Notes: generated from the letters alone by a model not told the origin. A stretch of 64,000 nt of DNA from Tenacibaculum dicentrarchi (GCF_900239345.1 NZ_OESZ01000012.1:1-64000); one strand, 5' to 3'. Counted from the stretch's first letter, positions 45,066 to 54,939 are shown. Made by a program: numbers and translations.

Positions 45066-46907
45066 ATGAAAAAAATAGCCATTATAGCAGTTACTGAAAA
45101 AGGATTAGAAAAAGCCCTTATCATTCAGAAAGAATTTCCAAAATCATTGGTCATAACAACCTTACAATCTAGTAATGGGAATGTTTCGACTATTGCATCT
45201 ATTTCAGACTATTTAACCGATAATTTTTCAAAGTTAGATGGTATTTGTTTTGTAACCGCATTAGGTATTTGTGTGCGATTAATTGCACCATATATTCAAG
45301 ATAAAAATACCGACCCTGCAGTTATTTCTGTAGATGATTTAGGTTTAAATGTACAATCAGTATTGAGCGGACATAAAGGAGGAGCAAATGATTTCGCTTT
45401 AAAAGTTTCGGCTGTTTTAGGTGCAAATCCAATTATATCTACATCTAGCGATGTTCAAAATATTTGGGCTTTAGATACGCTTGGAAATCAATTTGACTGG
45501 CAAACAGAAAGTTCTTTATCAATAACTAAAACAATGGCGTTGTTTGTGAATAATAAACCAACCGCTTTACTTTTAGATATTAAAGATAAAGGAACACAGC
45601 ATTTAGAAAAAACAGCACCTAATTTTGTAACTGTTTTTTATGATGAAAAAGAGATTGATTACACGCAATTTGAATTATTTATTGCTGTTAGTTACAAAAT
45701 ATACAAAGCAAAAATTCCTAGTTTATTTTTAATTCCAAAAGTACTTTCAGTTGGTTCGGGATGTTCTAAAGAATTAAATTTTACTATTTTTCAAAAAACA
45801 TTCAAAACTAAATTAGCTAACGAAGGATTGCATTTTTCAGCAATCAAAAATTTTGGTTCTATTGATATTAAAGCAAATCAGCAAGCATATTTAGATTTTA
45901 GTGAAGTCAATAATATTCCTTTCAGTACGTTTACTTCGAATGAAATAAATACGATTTCAATACCAAATCCTAGTGAAATGGTACAATCTAAAATTGGTGT
46001 CGCAGGAGTTTCAGAATCTTGTGCAATGTTACTTTCTGGAAATAATGAGTTGCTTGTTGAAAAGCAAAAAATTCATATTGAAAATAGTGAGAAATTTACA
46101 TTTTCTGTTTCTTTAGATGCGAAAGTTGTTCGTAAAACTGCTGTTGCTATTATTGGTGCAGGTCCTGGTGATTCATCATTAATTACCGTAAAAGGAAAGG
46201 AATATTTAGAAGCAGCTGATTGTGTTTTATATGCAGGAAGTTTAATTCCTGAAGAAATGACCAATTGGTGTAAACCTTCTGCTGTGGTTCGAAATTCTGC
46301 AATGATGACCTTGGAAGAACAAGTTTCATTAATGCAAGAACATTATAAAAAAGGAAATTCAATTGTGCGTTTACAATGTGGTGATCCTTCTTTATACGGA
46401 GCAATTCAAGAACAAATGACCATTTTTGACGAGTTAAATATGGAGTATTTTATTGTTCCTGGAATTTCTTCATTTAGTGCTGCCGCAGCGGTTTTAAAAT
46501 CAGAATTTACCATTCCTGAAGTTGTACAATCTATTGTATTAACTCGTGGCGAAGGTAAAACACCAATGCCATCAAAAGAAAGTATTTCGGCATTTGCGGC
46601 TACTAATTCAACAATGTGTATCTTTTTAAGTGTAGGAATTGCTAAAAAAGTACAAGCACAATTATTAGAACATTTCAGTGCCGATACTCCTGTAGCCGTA
46701 ATGTACAGAATCACTTGGAAAGATGAAGAAATTTATCAAGGAAAATTAGAAAACCTTGCCGAAATTGTAAAGAAAAGTAAAAAAACAAGAACAGTATTAA
46801 TTGTTGTTGGTAGTGCAATTGGAGCTCGTAAAAACAGGTCGCAATTATACAATCCTGAATGGAAACATATTTTTAGAACTAACAAGAAATTTGTAGTTAC
46901 TGAGTAA
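45066..46907 (+). CDS. cbiG: Fusion of CbiG (cobalt-precorrin-5A hydrolase) and CobM/CbiF (C11-methyltransferase)
   Basis: A 613-residue fusion. Residues 1-~345 are CbiG: FVTALGICVRLIAPYIQDK, DPAVISVDDLGLNVQSVLSGHKGGAND, and VGSGCSKELN for the C-terminal subdomain. Residues ~357-613 are CobM (VAIIGAGPGDSSLITVKGK, LYAGSLIPEEM, LQCGDPSLYGAIQEQ, VPGISSFSAAAAVLKSEFTIPEV). It performs C11 methylation and opening of the delta-lactone; the latter step belongs to the oxygen-independent route. It is followed by a 281-bp gap with a long inverted repeat. Confidence 0.92.
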   Translation: MKKIAIIAVTEKGLEKALIIQKEFPKSLVITTLQSSNGNVSTIASISDYLTDNFSKLDGICFVTALGICVRLIAPYIQDKNTDPAVISVDDLGLNVQSVLSGHKGGANDFALKVSAVLGANPIISTSSDVQNIWALDTLGNQFDWQTESSLSITKTMALFVNNKPTALLLDIKDKGTQHLEKTAPNFVTVFYDEKEIDYTQFELFIAVSYKIYKAKIPSLFLIPKVLSVGSGCSKELNFTIFQKTFKTKLANEGLHFSAIKNFGSIDIKANQQAYLDFSEVNNIPFSTFTSNEINTISIPNPSEMVQSKIGVAGVSESCAMLLSGNNELLVEKQKIHIENSEKFTFSVSLDAKVVRKTAVAIIGAGPGDSSLITVKGKEYLEAADCVLYAGSLIPEEMTNWCKPSAVVRNSAMMTLEEQVSLMQEHYKKGNSIVRLQCGDPSLYGAIQEQMTIFDELNMEYFIVPGISSFSAAAAVLKSEFTIPEVVQSIVLTRGEGKTPMPSKESISAFAATNSTMCIFLSVGIAKKVQAQLLEHFSADTPVAVMYRITWKDEEIYQGKLENLAEIVKKSKKTRTVLIVVGSAIGARKNRSQLYNPEWKHIFRTNKKFVVTE

Positions 46908-46975
46908 TAACATTTAGTTTTAGACCTCACAGGTTTTAAATTTCATGTAAAAAAATAAAAATAGGAAATTGAATT

Positions 46976-47124
46976 TGTCAATTCGAGTGATTTTAATGAC
47001 TAAAAGGAATTAAAATTGTATCGAGAATTTGAATTCTTTTATATTTATGAATTTTGATTTACTTTGAAGGTAAAAAAGTTCTCGATACAATTTTTTTAAA
47101 GGAAAAAAATCACTCGAACTGACA
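46976..47124. repeat. 149-bp interrupted palindromic element within the cob operon
   Basis: TGTCAATTCGAGTGATTTT at the left pairs with AAAATCACTCGAACTGACA at the right, and inner arms TTGTATCGAGAA / TTCTCGATACAA pair as well, giving a long imperfect hairpin. It has no ORF and sits between cbiG/cobM and cobK. It may be a MITE or a processing/attenuation site in the mRNA. Similar TTCGAGTGA...GTATCGAGAA sequences recur in other Flavobacteriaceae as far as I recall. Confidence 0.75.
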
Positions 47125-47188
47125 GTTTTGTCAAAAAAATTATTATTGAATAGAATTTAAACAGGTTATAAAAATAAATAAGATAAAA

Positions 47189-47950
47189 ATGATACTTGTA
47201 TTTGGAGGAACAACAGAAGGTAAAAAAGTAGCAACCTTGCTTCAAGAAAAACTGATGCCTTTTGTGTATTCAACAAAAACAAATATTTCTTTTAAAGAAA
47301 CTCAAATTGCGAGTTACCGATATGGTGCTTTAAATGAAGAAGAATTAATAAATTATCTTATCAAAAATAATATTAGCATCATTATAAATGCCTCGCATCC
47401 TTTTGCTGAAATTTTACACAAAACTATTGCGAAAATTGCCAAAAATTTACAAATCCCTGTAATACGATTTGGGCGAGAACTGCTTTCTAAAACCATAAAT
47501 TCATCAGTATTTTACGTAAATAATTATGATGATGCTTTAAGTTTATTATCATCAGAAAAAATAGTATTAGCCTTAACAGGTGTACAATCTATTAAAATAT
47601 TAAAACCTTGGTGGTTAAAAAACACGACTTATTTTAGAATATTAAACAGACCAGCATCTTTAGCGATTGCTACTGAAAATAATTTCCCTGAAAATCAATT
47701 AATTTTAGAATTTCCTTCTGCCGATTTAGAGAAAGAAATTTCGATTATCAAAGAAAATAAAATTGATATCATTTTAACTAAAGAAACAGGAAACAGCGGT
47801 TTTTTACACACTAAAATTCAAGCAGCTTTAAAAACTGACACACAAATTATCATTATTAGACAACCCGAAATTCCGAAGTATTTTAAAGTAGTTTTTAATG
47901 AAACTGAGCTAATTAAAGAATTATCTACTCAAAAAAATTCAATACTATGA
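47189..47950 (+). CDS. cobK: Precorrin-6A / cobalt-precorrin-6A reductase
   Basis: A 253-residue NAD(P)H-dependent reductase: ILVFGGTTEGKKVATLL at the N-terminus, IINASHPFAEILHKTI, IPVIRFGREL, VLALTGVQSIKIL and ILTKETGNSGFLHTKIQAA, all typical of CobK/CbiJ. It reduces the C18-C19 double bond of the macrocycle. It overlaps cbiD by ATGA. Its upstream gap holds the palindromic element but no obvious promoter. Confidence 0.92.
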   Translation: MILVFGGTTEGKKVATLLQEKLMPFVYSTKTNISFKETQIASYRYGALNEEELINYLIKNNISIIINASHPFAEILHKTIAKIAKNLQIPVIRFGRELLSKTINSSVFYVNNYDDALSLLSSEKIVLALTGVQSIKILKPWWLKNTTYFRILNRPASLAIATENNFPENQLILEFPSADLEKEISIIKENKIDIILTKETGNSGFLHTKIQAALKTDTQIIIIRQPEIPKYFKVVFNETELIKELSTQKNSIL

Positions 47951-49038
47951 GTTTAAGAAAAGTACCGAAAGGACCTTTACGAGATGGATTTACAACAGGT
48001 ACTTGTGCAACCGCTGCGGCAAAATCTGGGTTGATGGCAATTATTCATCAGAAAAAAAATGCTAGCGTAAAAGTTCATTTGCCGATTGATAAAATAATAG
48101 AAATCCCTATTCATCATTGTGAATTTACCCAAAACACCGCTAAATGTTCAATTATTAAAGATGCTGGAGATGATCCTGATGTTACAAATGGTGCTGAAAT
48201 AGGTTGTGTTTTAAAATTAACTCAAAAAAAAGGTATTCAGTTTTTTGCGGGAGAAGGCGTTGGAACAGTCACTCTTAAAGGTTTAGAATTAGCAATTGGA
48301 GAAGCTGCAATTAATCCTGTTCCTAGAAAAATGATAAGCAGTGCAATTCAAAAATTGTTACATGATTACAATTTAGAATGTGGTGTTTCGGTTACTGTTT
48401 ATGTTGTCGATGGAAAAAAATTAGCCAAGCGTACTCTTAATGAACGTGTTGGAATTATGAATGGATTATCTATTTTAGGAACAACAGGAATTGTAAAACC
48501 GTATTCATCATCATCATATATTGCAAGTATTGAGCAAGGAATTGATGTTGCTATAGCAAATAATATTTCCGAATTAGTAATTAATTCAGGCGCAAGAAGT
48601 GAAAAATTTTTATCTGATAAATTTAGTCATTTACCCGAATATGCTTTTATTCATTATGGAAACTGGATTGGTGAAACACTTACGAAAGTAAATCAATGTG
48701 CTATAAAAAAAGTTAGCATTGGAATTATGCTTGGAAAAGCAGTAAAATTAGCTGGCGGAATTACTGATACACATAGTTGTGTGTCTAGCTGGAACAAAGA
48801 TTTTGTTGTTGAATTAGCACAACAAGTTGGTTTTTACGATGCTGATAAAATCAAAGAATTAAACATGGCTGGGCGATTAATTGAGTTGTTTGATTTTGAA
48901 CAAAATTCACCATTTTTTCAATTGTTACTAGCGCATTGTTATCAACATACACATACAAAAATTAAAGAGGTAGACTTAAATATCTATCTTATTCATAAAG
49001 ACGGAACACTTATTAAATACATTAAAAACACATTATAA
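47947..49038 (+). CDS. cbiD: Cobalt-precorrin-5B C1-methyltransferase
   Basis: A 363-residue CbiD protein: LRDGFTTGTCATAAAKSG at the N-terminus, CSIIKDAGDDPDVTNGAEIGC, NPVPRKMI and GIMNGLSILGTTGIVKPYS. It methylates C1 in the early-cobalt route, replacing CobF of the aerobic route. The start is the ATG overlapping the cobK stop; the next gene begins one base after its stop. Confidence 0.93.
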   Translation: MSLRKVPKGPLRDGFTTGTCATAAAKSGLMAIIHQKKNASVKVHLPIDKIIEIPIHHCEFTQNTAKCSIIKDAGDDPDVTNGAEIGCVLKLTQKKGIQFFAGEGVGTVTLKGLELAIGEAAINPVPRKMISSAIQKLLHDYNLECGVSVTVYVVDGKKLAKRTLNERVGIMNGLSILGTTGIVKPYSSSSYIASIEQGIDVAIANNISELVINSGARSEKFLSDKFSHLPEYAFIHYGNWIGETLTKVNQCAIKKVSIGIMLGKAVKLAGGITDTHSCVSSWNKDFVVELAQQVGFYDADKIKELNMAGRLIELFDFEQNSPFFQLLLAHCYQHTHTKIKEVDLNIYLIHKDGTLIKYIKNTL

Positions 49039-49039
49039 A

Positions 49040-49756
49040 ATGACAATAGTATCTTTGGTTAGACCTTTAATGGCAGGTATTTTACATTCTTTTGAGCCTG
49101 ACCATGTAACAGCAGTTTCAGTTTTAGCTACCGAAAATGCTATCAATAAACAAAAAGTGAGTTTTAAAACTGTTTTTAAAGCATCACAATGGGCATTTGG
49201 ACATTCTGTAACTTTATTACTTTTCGGAGGATTTGCACTGCTTTTTAAAAGTATGGCGACTTTATTTATACATGATATTTCTTTTTATGCCGAATTAGCC
49301 GTTGGTCCTATCATGATTTGGCTAGGAATTGTAGCTATCAAAAGAAATCATGAAATAAATGAAATGGTTAAAGATCATAAGAAAATTGAAGCTCACGAAC
49401 ACGACCTTTCTAATCCGATACATTTACACGGAACTAAAGGCGAAGAAATTGCTGTAAACCCAATGAATAAATCATTTTGGATTGGAATGTTACACGGTTT
49501 AGCAGGTACAGGTGGCGCACTAACTTCCGCATTAGTTTTAAGTAGCGATACCGTAAGTGAAGCAATTCTTATTCTTGCTGTAGAATCTTTAGGAATTATT
49601 GTAGCAATGGGTGTTTATAGTTATGTTTTAATTTATGTAATGAGTCGTTTTTTAGAACGAAACTTAGCTATTTTTAAATGGATGAACGGTGTTGCAGGAG
49701 TTGCATCGGCAATTATCGGACTTGTATGGTTGTATAATAGTATTTCGGCTTTATAA
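49040..49756 (+). CDS. NicO/HupE-like nickel-cobalt transporter
   Basis: A 238-residue inner-membrane protein with about six hydrophobic segments. Helix one holds H-S-F-E-P-D-H (His16, Asp21, His22), the Hx4DH signature of Ni/Co permeases; FGHSVTLLLFGGFALL and FWIGMLHGLAGTGGAL are further family-like motifs. A cytosolic loop is histidine-rich (DHKKIEAHEHDL, HLHG). Given its place between cbiD and the chelatase genes, cobalt is the likely substrate. Its stop overlaps the next start by one base. Confidence 0.83.
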   Translation: MTIVSLVRPLMAGILHSFEPDHVTAVSVLATENAINKQKVSFKTVFKASQWAFGHSVTLLLFGGFALLFKSMATLFIHDISFYAELAVGPIMIWLGIVAIKRNHEINEMVKDHKKIEAHEHDLSNPIHLHGTKGEEIAVNPMNKSFWIGMLHGLAGTGGALTSALVLSSDTVSEAILILAVESLGIIVAMGVYSYVLIYVMSRFLERNLAIFKWMNGVAGVASAIIGLVWLYNSISAL

Positions 49757-51411
49757 TGGAAAATAAAAAACAACACCACTTCCCTTTTTCGGCAATAGTT
49801 GGACAAGATAATTTTAAGTTAGCCTTAATTTTAAATTTGGTCGATCCGCTTATTGGCGGCGTATTAGCCATCGGCGATAAAGGAACAGGAAAAACCACTT
49901 TAATACGTTCGTTAACTAGCCTAATGGAAAATCAACAAAAACACCCTTTTGTTAATTTACCTATTGGTGTTTCTGAAGATAGACTTCTTGGAAGTATCGA
50001 TTTAGAGCAATTGATAAATGCTAAAAAAGAAGTTGTTAATCTCGGATTAATGGCACAAGCACATCAAGGTATTTTATATGTTGATGAAGTTAATTTATTA
50101 CAAGATTATCTTACTGATATTTTATTAGATGCCGCTGCTTCTGGAAGTTATTTTTTAGAAAGAGAAGGAATTTCTCGTTCTTTTAAAAGTAGATTTTGCT
50201 TAGTCGGTTCTATGAATCCTGAAGAAGGAAGTTTAAGACCGCAACTAAAAGATCGTTTTGGTTTAAGTGTAAACGTTACAACTCCTACAGATATAAAAAT
50301 CCGTCAAAAAATAATTAAACAACGTTTTTTGTTTGATGATTCACCTATCGCTTTTATCGATGCTTATAAAAATAAAGATGCTACAATCGCTAAACAAATA
50401 ATCAAGGCAAAAGAGGTTTTATTATCGATAAAAATAACCGATGAAATTATAGAATATTGTAGTGAATTAGCTGTTTTACATCAAGTAGAAGGACTCCGTG
50501 CCGATATTTTATTAGTAAAAACTGCTAGAGCTTTTACGGCTTATCAAAATATTTCAGAAATCACTAAAAAAGACGTAGATACTATTGCCGATTTCGTGTT
50601 AAATCATCGAAGTTTAAATAATGATGCGCCTAATCAACAAAACCCGCCTGATAATTCACCTGAAAACAAAGACGAACAACCTCCTGAAAACCCTTCTGAA
50701 ACAAACGTATCAAAAGAAGAAAAAGTAGCACTTTTAATTCCGAAGAATACATTTCAAAAGCAAAAAAACAGCACTAAAAACACCCAAGAAAATGGTGTTC
50801 ATTCAGTTAAAAATTCAACAGGAAATATCACAATTACAGATACAAAAAAAACAGTTGGGCAGTATTTAGCAACCGATAAATTCGACTTAAAAACCAAACG
50901 AAAAAGTACACTTTTAAAACAGCATCATATTTTTTTAATCGATTCTAGCGGTTCTATGTTAAAAAATCAAATTATTGCGTATGCAAAAGGAAGCGTACAT
51001 AAAATAGCCGAAAATTCTAAAAATCAAAATACACAATTTTCTATTATTTCGTTATTTGATGGAGATGCAGAATTAATTTTAAATCAAACTCCAATTTTAG
51101 CTGATGTTGAAATAGCGTTAAAAAATCTTAAAACAGGCGGAAAAACAAATTTAAGTGCAGGTTTTAAATTGATAAAAAGAAATTGTTCTAATATCGATTT
51201 TAATCATAATCTTCATATTATTACTGATGGAAAATTAAACGCAGAAAATAATTTAGAAGATACCGTATTATCTTTTCAAACTTATTGCAAAGGAATTGAT
51301 AAAACACAAATTATTGATGCCGAAAAAGGAATTGTAAAAATTGGTGAAGCCAAAGAACTTGCAAACAGCATTAATGCTAATTATGAAATTTTAATTACTG
51401 AAAACCTATAA
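49756..51411 (+). CDS. ChlI-ChlD fusion, ATPase partner of CobN
   Basis: A 551-residue fusion: an AAA+ ChlI/BchI-like module (FSAIVGQDNFKLALILNLV, Walker A GDKGTGKTTL near residue 40, LYVDEVNLLQDYLTDILLDA, GSMNPEEGSLRPQLKDRFGL), an acidic/proline-rich linker (NPPDNSPENKDEQPPENPS, ~295-320), and a C-terminal von Willebrand A domain with the MIDAS motif DSSGSM at ~396-401. Such ChlID proteins power aerobic cobalt chelation by CobN in organisms lacking CobS and CobT, which fits here since cobN is further along the operon. Confidence 0.88.
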   Translation: MENKKQHHFPFSAIVGQDNFKLALILNLVDPLIGGVLAIGDKGTGKTTLIRSLTSLMENQQKHPFVNLPIGVSEDRLLGSIDLEQLINAKKEVVNLGLMAQAHQGILYVDEVNLLQDYLTDILLDAAASGSYFLEREGISRSFKSRFCLVGSMNPEEGSLRPQLKDRFGLSVNVTTPTDIKIRQKIIKQRFLFDDSPIAFIDAYKNKDATIAKQIIKAKEVLLSIKITDEIIEYCSELAVLHQVEGLRADILLVKTARAFTAYQNISEITKKDVDTIADFVLNHRSLNNDAPNQQNPPDNSPENKDEQPPENPSETNVSKEEKVALLIPKNTFQKQKNSTKNTQENGVHSVKNSTGNITITDTKKTVGQYLATDKFDLKTKRKSTLLKQHHIFLIDSSGSMLKNQIIAYAKGSVHKIAENSKNQNTQFSIISLFDGDAELILNQTPILADVEIALKNLKTGGKTNLSAGFKLIKRNCSNIDFNHNLHIITDGKLNAENNLEDTVLSFQTYCKGIDKTQIIDAEKGIVKIGEAKELANSINANYEILITENL

Positions 51412-51422
51412 ATTTTATTTTT

Positions 51423-52739
51423 TTGACCAAACAACTCATCATATCAGCACCAAGTAGTAATGCAGGTAAAACAACGCTTACCTTAGGATTATTACGTTTA
51501 TTCAAACGAAAAAATTACGTTGTTCAACCTTTTAAAGTTGGTCCTGATTATATTGATCCTAAATTTCATCAATTGGCTTGTAACAAAGTTGGTGTAAATT
51601 TAGATTTATTTATGATGCCTCAAAATGACATAAATAACAACTTACATTTTTACGGAAAAGATGCAGAAATTAACTGTATTGAAGGTGTTATGGGCTTATT
51701 CGATGGCGCAAAAAAAGACAAAGGAAGTACCGCCGAAATGGCTAAAAAGTTAAAAACACCCGTTTTAATGGTGATTGATGCCAAAGCGGTTGCATATTCT
51801 GTTGCACCACTTATTCAAGGTTTTGTTAATTTTGATAAAGAAGTTCAAATAATGGGCGTTGTTTTTAATCGTGTTGGTTCTGAAAGACATTATACGATGT
51901 TAAAAGAAGCCTGTAATGATATTGGTGTACAGTGTTTTGGTTATTTATCAAACTTAAAAAACATCGAAATTCCTTCCAGGCATTTAGGTTTGAATATTCA
52001 AGAAATTGAAAAATTTGATACTGTTATCAATCAAATTGCCGATGAACTAGAAAAAACAATCGATTGGAAAGCTATTTTAAAAGCTTCCAAAGAAATTAAA
52101 CAAGTAAGTGTTTCATCAGAAAAAATAATTCAGCCTAAAAAAATAAAATTTGCAGTAGCTAAAGATGAAGCTTTTAATTTTATTTATCCTCAAAGTATTT
52201 CGGCGATGGAAGTATTAGGAACTGTTGAATTTTTCAGTCCTATAAAAGATGCTGAAATTCCTGATTGCGATTTTATATATTTTGCTGGAGGTTATCCTGA
52301 ATCGTATTTAAAAGAATTATCTTCTAATACAAAAATGCTTGCTAGTATTAAAAAATTCGCAGAAAATAACGGGCAAATTTATGCAGAATGTGGCGGAATG
52401 ATGTACTTAGGAAAAACGATTATATCAGAAAATAATACCGCTTTTAAAATGGTAGGAATTTTTGATTTTGATGCAACAATTGCTGATAAAAAATTGCATT
52501 TAGGATATCGAACTTCTAAACTTAATAATCATATTTTTAAAGGACACGAATTTCATTATTCGAGCTTAATAAATGATACTGAAATACCTATCAACGCAAC
52601 AATTACAAATGCTAGAGATGGTAACACAACGACTAAAATTTATAAAAAAAATAAAGTAATGGCTTCTTATGTGCATCATTATTTTGGTACATCAGAAATA
52701 CTTTTACAATTGATTAACGAAATAAATAATACTATATGA
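51423..52739 (+). CDS. cobB: Cobyrinic acid a,c-diamide synthase
   Basis: A 438-residue CobB/CbiA amidotransferase. It appears to start with TTG at 51423 (TTG ACC AAA CAA), since no ATG precedes the P-loop SAPSSNAGKTTLTLGLLRLF. Other motifs: VGPDYIDPKFHQ, EGVMGLFDGA, and a C-terminal GATase domain (FAGGYPE, YAECGGMMYLG with the cysteine). It amidates the a and c acetate side chains. It overlaps the next gene by ATGA. Confidence 0.92.
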   Translation: MTKQLIISAPSSNAGKTTLTLGLLRLFKRKNYVVQPFKVGPDYIDPKFHQLACNKVGVNLDLFMMPQNDINNNLHFYGKDAEINCIEGVMGLFDGAKKDKGSTAEMAKKLKTPVLMVIDAKAVAYSVAPLIQGFVNFDKEVQIMGVVFNRVGSERHYTMLKEACNDIGVQCFGYLSNLKNIEIPSRHLGLNIQEIEKFDTVINQIADELEKTIDWKAILKASKEIKQVSVSSEKIIQPKKIKFAVAKDEAFNFIYPQSISAMEVLGTVEFFSPIKDAEIPDCDFIYFAGGYPESYLKELSSNTKMLASIKKFAENNGQIYAECGGMMYLGKTIISENNTAFKMVGIFDFDATIADKKLHLGYRTSKLNNHIFKGHEFHYSSLINDTEIPINATITNARDGNTTTKIYKKNKVMASYVHHYFGTSEILLQLINEINNTI

Positions 52740-53326
52740 AAATTTACACAAGAAAAGGAGACAAAGGTACAACTGGCGTTTTTGGAGGAAAAAGAGAGTT
52801 TAAAAACTCAGCAAGAATTGAATGTATCGGAACTTTAGACGAAGTAAATTCTACCATAGGATTGATGCGTTCTAAATTAGGAAACGACCACGAATGGCAA
52901 CCAAATTTACACCGTATTCAAAAAGATATGATGAATATGATGTCGCATTTAGCACGTCCGTCAGATTCTAAAAAAATAAATCCAAATCCTGAACCTAAAG
53001 ATGGTGCTGATTTCTGTGAAGTTTGGATGGATGAAATGGAAGAAAATATCAGTTCTCCTTCTGATTATTTTTTATTGCCTGGAGGAAATGAAATATCGGC
53101 ACTTTGTCACGTTTGTAGAACACAAATGAGAAGAGGTGAACGACAATTAGTTACCTTAATGCAAGAAGATCCTGAATGTGTACATGATTATATTATGAGT
53201 TATGTAAACAGAATGTCTGATTTATTTTTCACCATGGCAAGAGCCGAAATGGACAAACACGGTGTTGCTGAAGAAAAATGGAATCTATTTTTATACAAAA
53301 GAAAGAAGAAAGCAGCGACTAAATAA
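52736..53326 (+). CDS. Cob(I)alamin adenosyltransferase, PduO type
   Basis: A 196-residue ATP:corrinoid adenosyltransferase of the PduO/CobA-II group: IYTRKGDKGTTGVFGGKR at the N-terminus, LDEVNSTIGLMRS and LPGGNEISALCHVCRTQMRRGER toward the middle, and MSDLFFTMAR near the end. It adds the upper adenosyl ligand. An insertion around residues 70-95 (DSKKINPNPEPKDG) is longer than in classical PduO. Confidence 0.9.
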   Translation: MKIYTRKGDKGTTGVFGGKREFKNSARIECIGTLDEVNSTIGLMRSKLGNDHEWQPNLHRIQKDMMNMMSHLARPSDSKKINPNPEPKDGADFCEVWMDEMEENISSPSDYFLLPGGNEISALCHVCRTQMRRGERQLVTLMQEDPECVHDYIMSYVNRMSDLFFTMARAEMDKHGVAEEKWNLFLYKRKKKAATK

Positions 53327-53361
53327 TACATTAAAAAACTCATCAAACAAAATTTTAAAAA

Positions 53362-54426
53362 ATGAATAAGAAAATACCGATTACCATCGTTACAGGATTT
53401 TTAGGCGTAGGAAAAACAACCTTAGTGCATAATATGTTAAAAAATGCCAATGGAAAACGCATCGCTGTTTTAGTCAATGAATTTGGTGAAGTTGATGTAG
53501 ATGGACAATTAATTGCATCATCAGAATGTGATGATGATGGTTGTAACTTAATTCAATTACCTAACGGATGTATCTGTTGTACGGTTCAAGAAGAATTTTT
53601 ACCATCTATGTTACAATTACTAGAACGTAAAGATGAAATTGACCATATTGTTATTGAAACATCAGGTTTATCAATGCCTAAACCTTTAGTAAAAGCCGTA
53701 AACTGGCCAGACTTAAAACCTCATATTACTATTGATGCAGTTATTACTGTAGTTGATGCTGTAGGAATTGCAACTGGCGAAATCTGCGATAGAGAACGTG
53801 TACAAAAACAACGTTTAGCAGATGATTCTTTAGATCATGAAACACCTATTGAAGAATTATTTTTAGATCAATTATCTTGTGCCGATTTAGTTTTAGTTAG
53901 TAAAAGAGATTTAATTGATGATGAAAAATTTGAAGAAGTTACTAAAGTAATTATAGATAAAGCAAGACCAAATACTAAAATTGTTCCTGTTATAAATGGT
54001 GAATTAGATAATGCCTTATTATTAGGTGTCGGAGCTTCTGCCGAAGATGATTTAGAGAATCGTCATTCTATTCATGAAGAGCATCATAAATCTGGAAATC
54101 ATCATCACCATAACGATGATATTAAAACAATTTTATTAGAATATTCTGAAACTGCTGATATTAAAGCTTTAGTAAAAGATTTAAAAGTACTTACAGAACA
54201 ACACGAAATTTATAGAATTAAAGGTTTTGTAAATATTCCGAACAAGCCAATGCGTATGGTTTTACAAGGTGTAGGTTCTCGTTTCGATTATTATTTTGAA
54301 AGACTTTGGGGTGATAATGAAGAACGAAAAACAAGTTTAGTTGTTATTGGTAAAAATATTGAACTAACTAAAAATAACGAAGTGATTACTCATATTCATA
54401 GTCACGGACATTCTCACGCACATTAA
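53362..54426 (+). CDS. cobW: CobW-type GTP-binding metallochaperone
   Basis: A 354-residue G3E GTPase: Walker A GFLGVGKTTLVHNML, the metal-binding CICC in LPNGCICCTVQEEF, and SKRDLIDD as the guanine-specificity loop. Histidine-rich stretches (HEEHHKSGNHHHHNDD and C-terminal HIHSHGHSHAH) fit a metal chaperone. In the cob operon it probably delivers cobalt for chelation by CobN. It is 35 bases after the adenosyltransferase and three before the next gene. Confidence 0.9.
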   Translation: MNKKIPITIVTGFLGVGKTTLVHNMLKNANGKRIAVLVNEFGEVDVDGQLIASSECDDDGCNLIQLPNGCICCTVQEEFLPSMLQLLERKDEIDHIVIETSGLSMPKPLVKAVNWPDLKPHITIDAVITVVDAVGIATGEICDRERVQKQRLADDSLDHETPIEELFLDQLSCADLVLVSKRDLIDDEKFEEVTKVIIDKARPNTKIVPVINGELDNALLLGVGASAEDDLENRHSIHEEHHKSGNHHHHNDDIKTILLEYSETADIKALVKDLKVLTEQHEIYRIKGFVNIPNKPMRMVLQGVGSRFDYYFERLWGDNEERKTSLVVIGKNIELTKNNEVITHIHSHGHSHAH

Positions 54427-54429
54427 CAG

Positions 54430-54939
54430 ATGACAAATATTTTCACAACAAAAAAACTAGAGAAAATAATCCATAAAAAAATTGAAGACAAGGCTTTAAT
54501 TTATGAAAATGACCTTGGAAGTTGGAATGCTAATGTTTTTTATATTGCTAAAAAAAAGTGTATTCTTTTTGTTAATTCTAAGACTTTTTTTTCAGTAATA
54601 ATTCCTCGTTTCTCTGTGAAAGATATTAATAATCTTGATACATTATTTATTGACAATTTACATCAGCAATTATTATTTGAAAAAATAGCGATTGATTATG
54701 AAGTAATCTCTTCAAAAATTGGTAAAATAGCATTTAATTCAACAAATAATAACAGAAAAAGTATTGGTATTCTTAATTATAATATTGATAAGCTAAATTA
54801 TTTTAAATATGAATATTCTATTTTTAATTCTTCTGTAATCAGAGAAATGACAAATAAATTAAACAAAACCCCTTTTAAACAATTAGGTTGGAAAAACCCA
54901 TCTAAAGAAATGATTTCTTTATTAAATAACAATATCTAA
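54430..54939 (+). CDS. Unknown cytosolic protein between cobW and cobN
   Basis: A 169-residue protein I do not recognise as any cobalamin enzyme. It has no signal peptide or membrane helix. Features: IFTTKKLEKIIHKKI, WNANVFYIAKKKCILFVNSKTFFSVIIP and a C-terminal PFKQLGWKNPSKEMISLL. It is in the operon (three bases after cobW, 28 before cobN). It might be an accessory to cobalt chelation, or a passenger from a widespread unknown family. Confidence 0.6.
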   Translation: MTNIFTTKKLEKIIHKKIEDKALIYENDLGSWNANVFYIAKKKCILFVNSKTFFSVIIPRFSVKDINNLDTLFIDNLHQQLLFEKIAIDYEVISSKIGKIAFNSTNNNRKSIGILNYNIDKLNYFKYEYSIFNSSVIREMTNKLNKTPFKQLGWKNPSKEMISLLNNNI

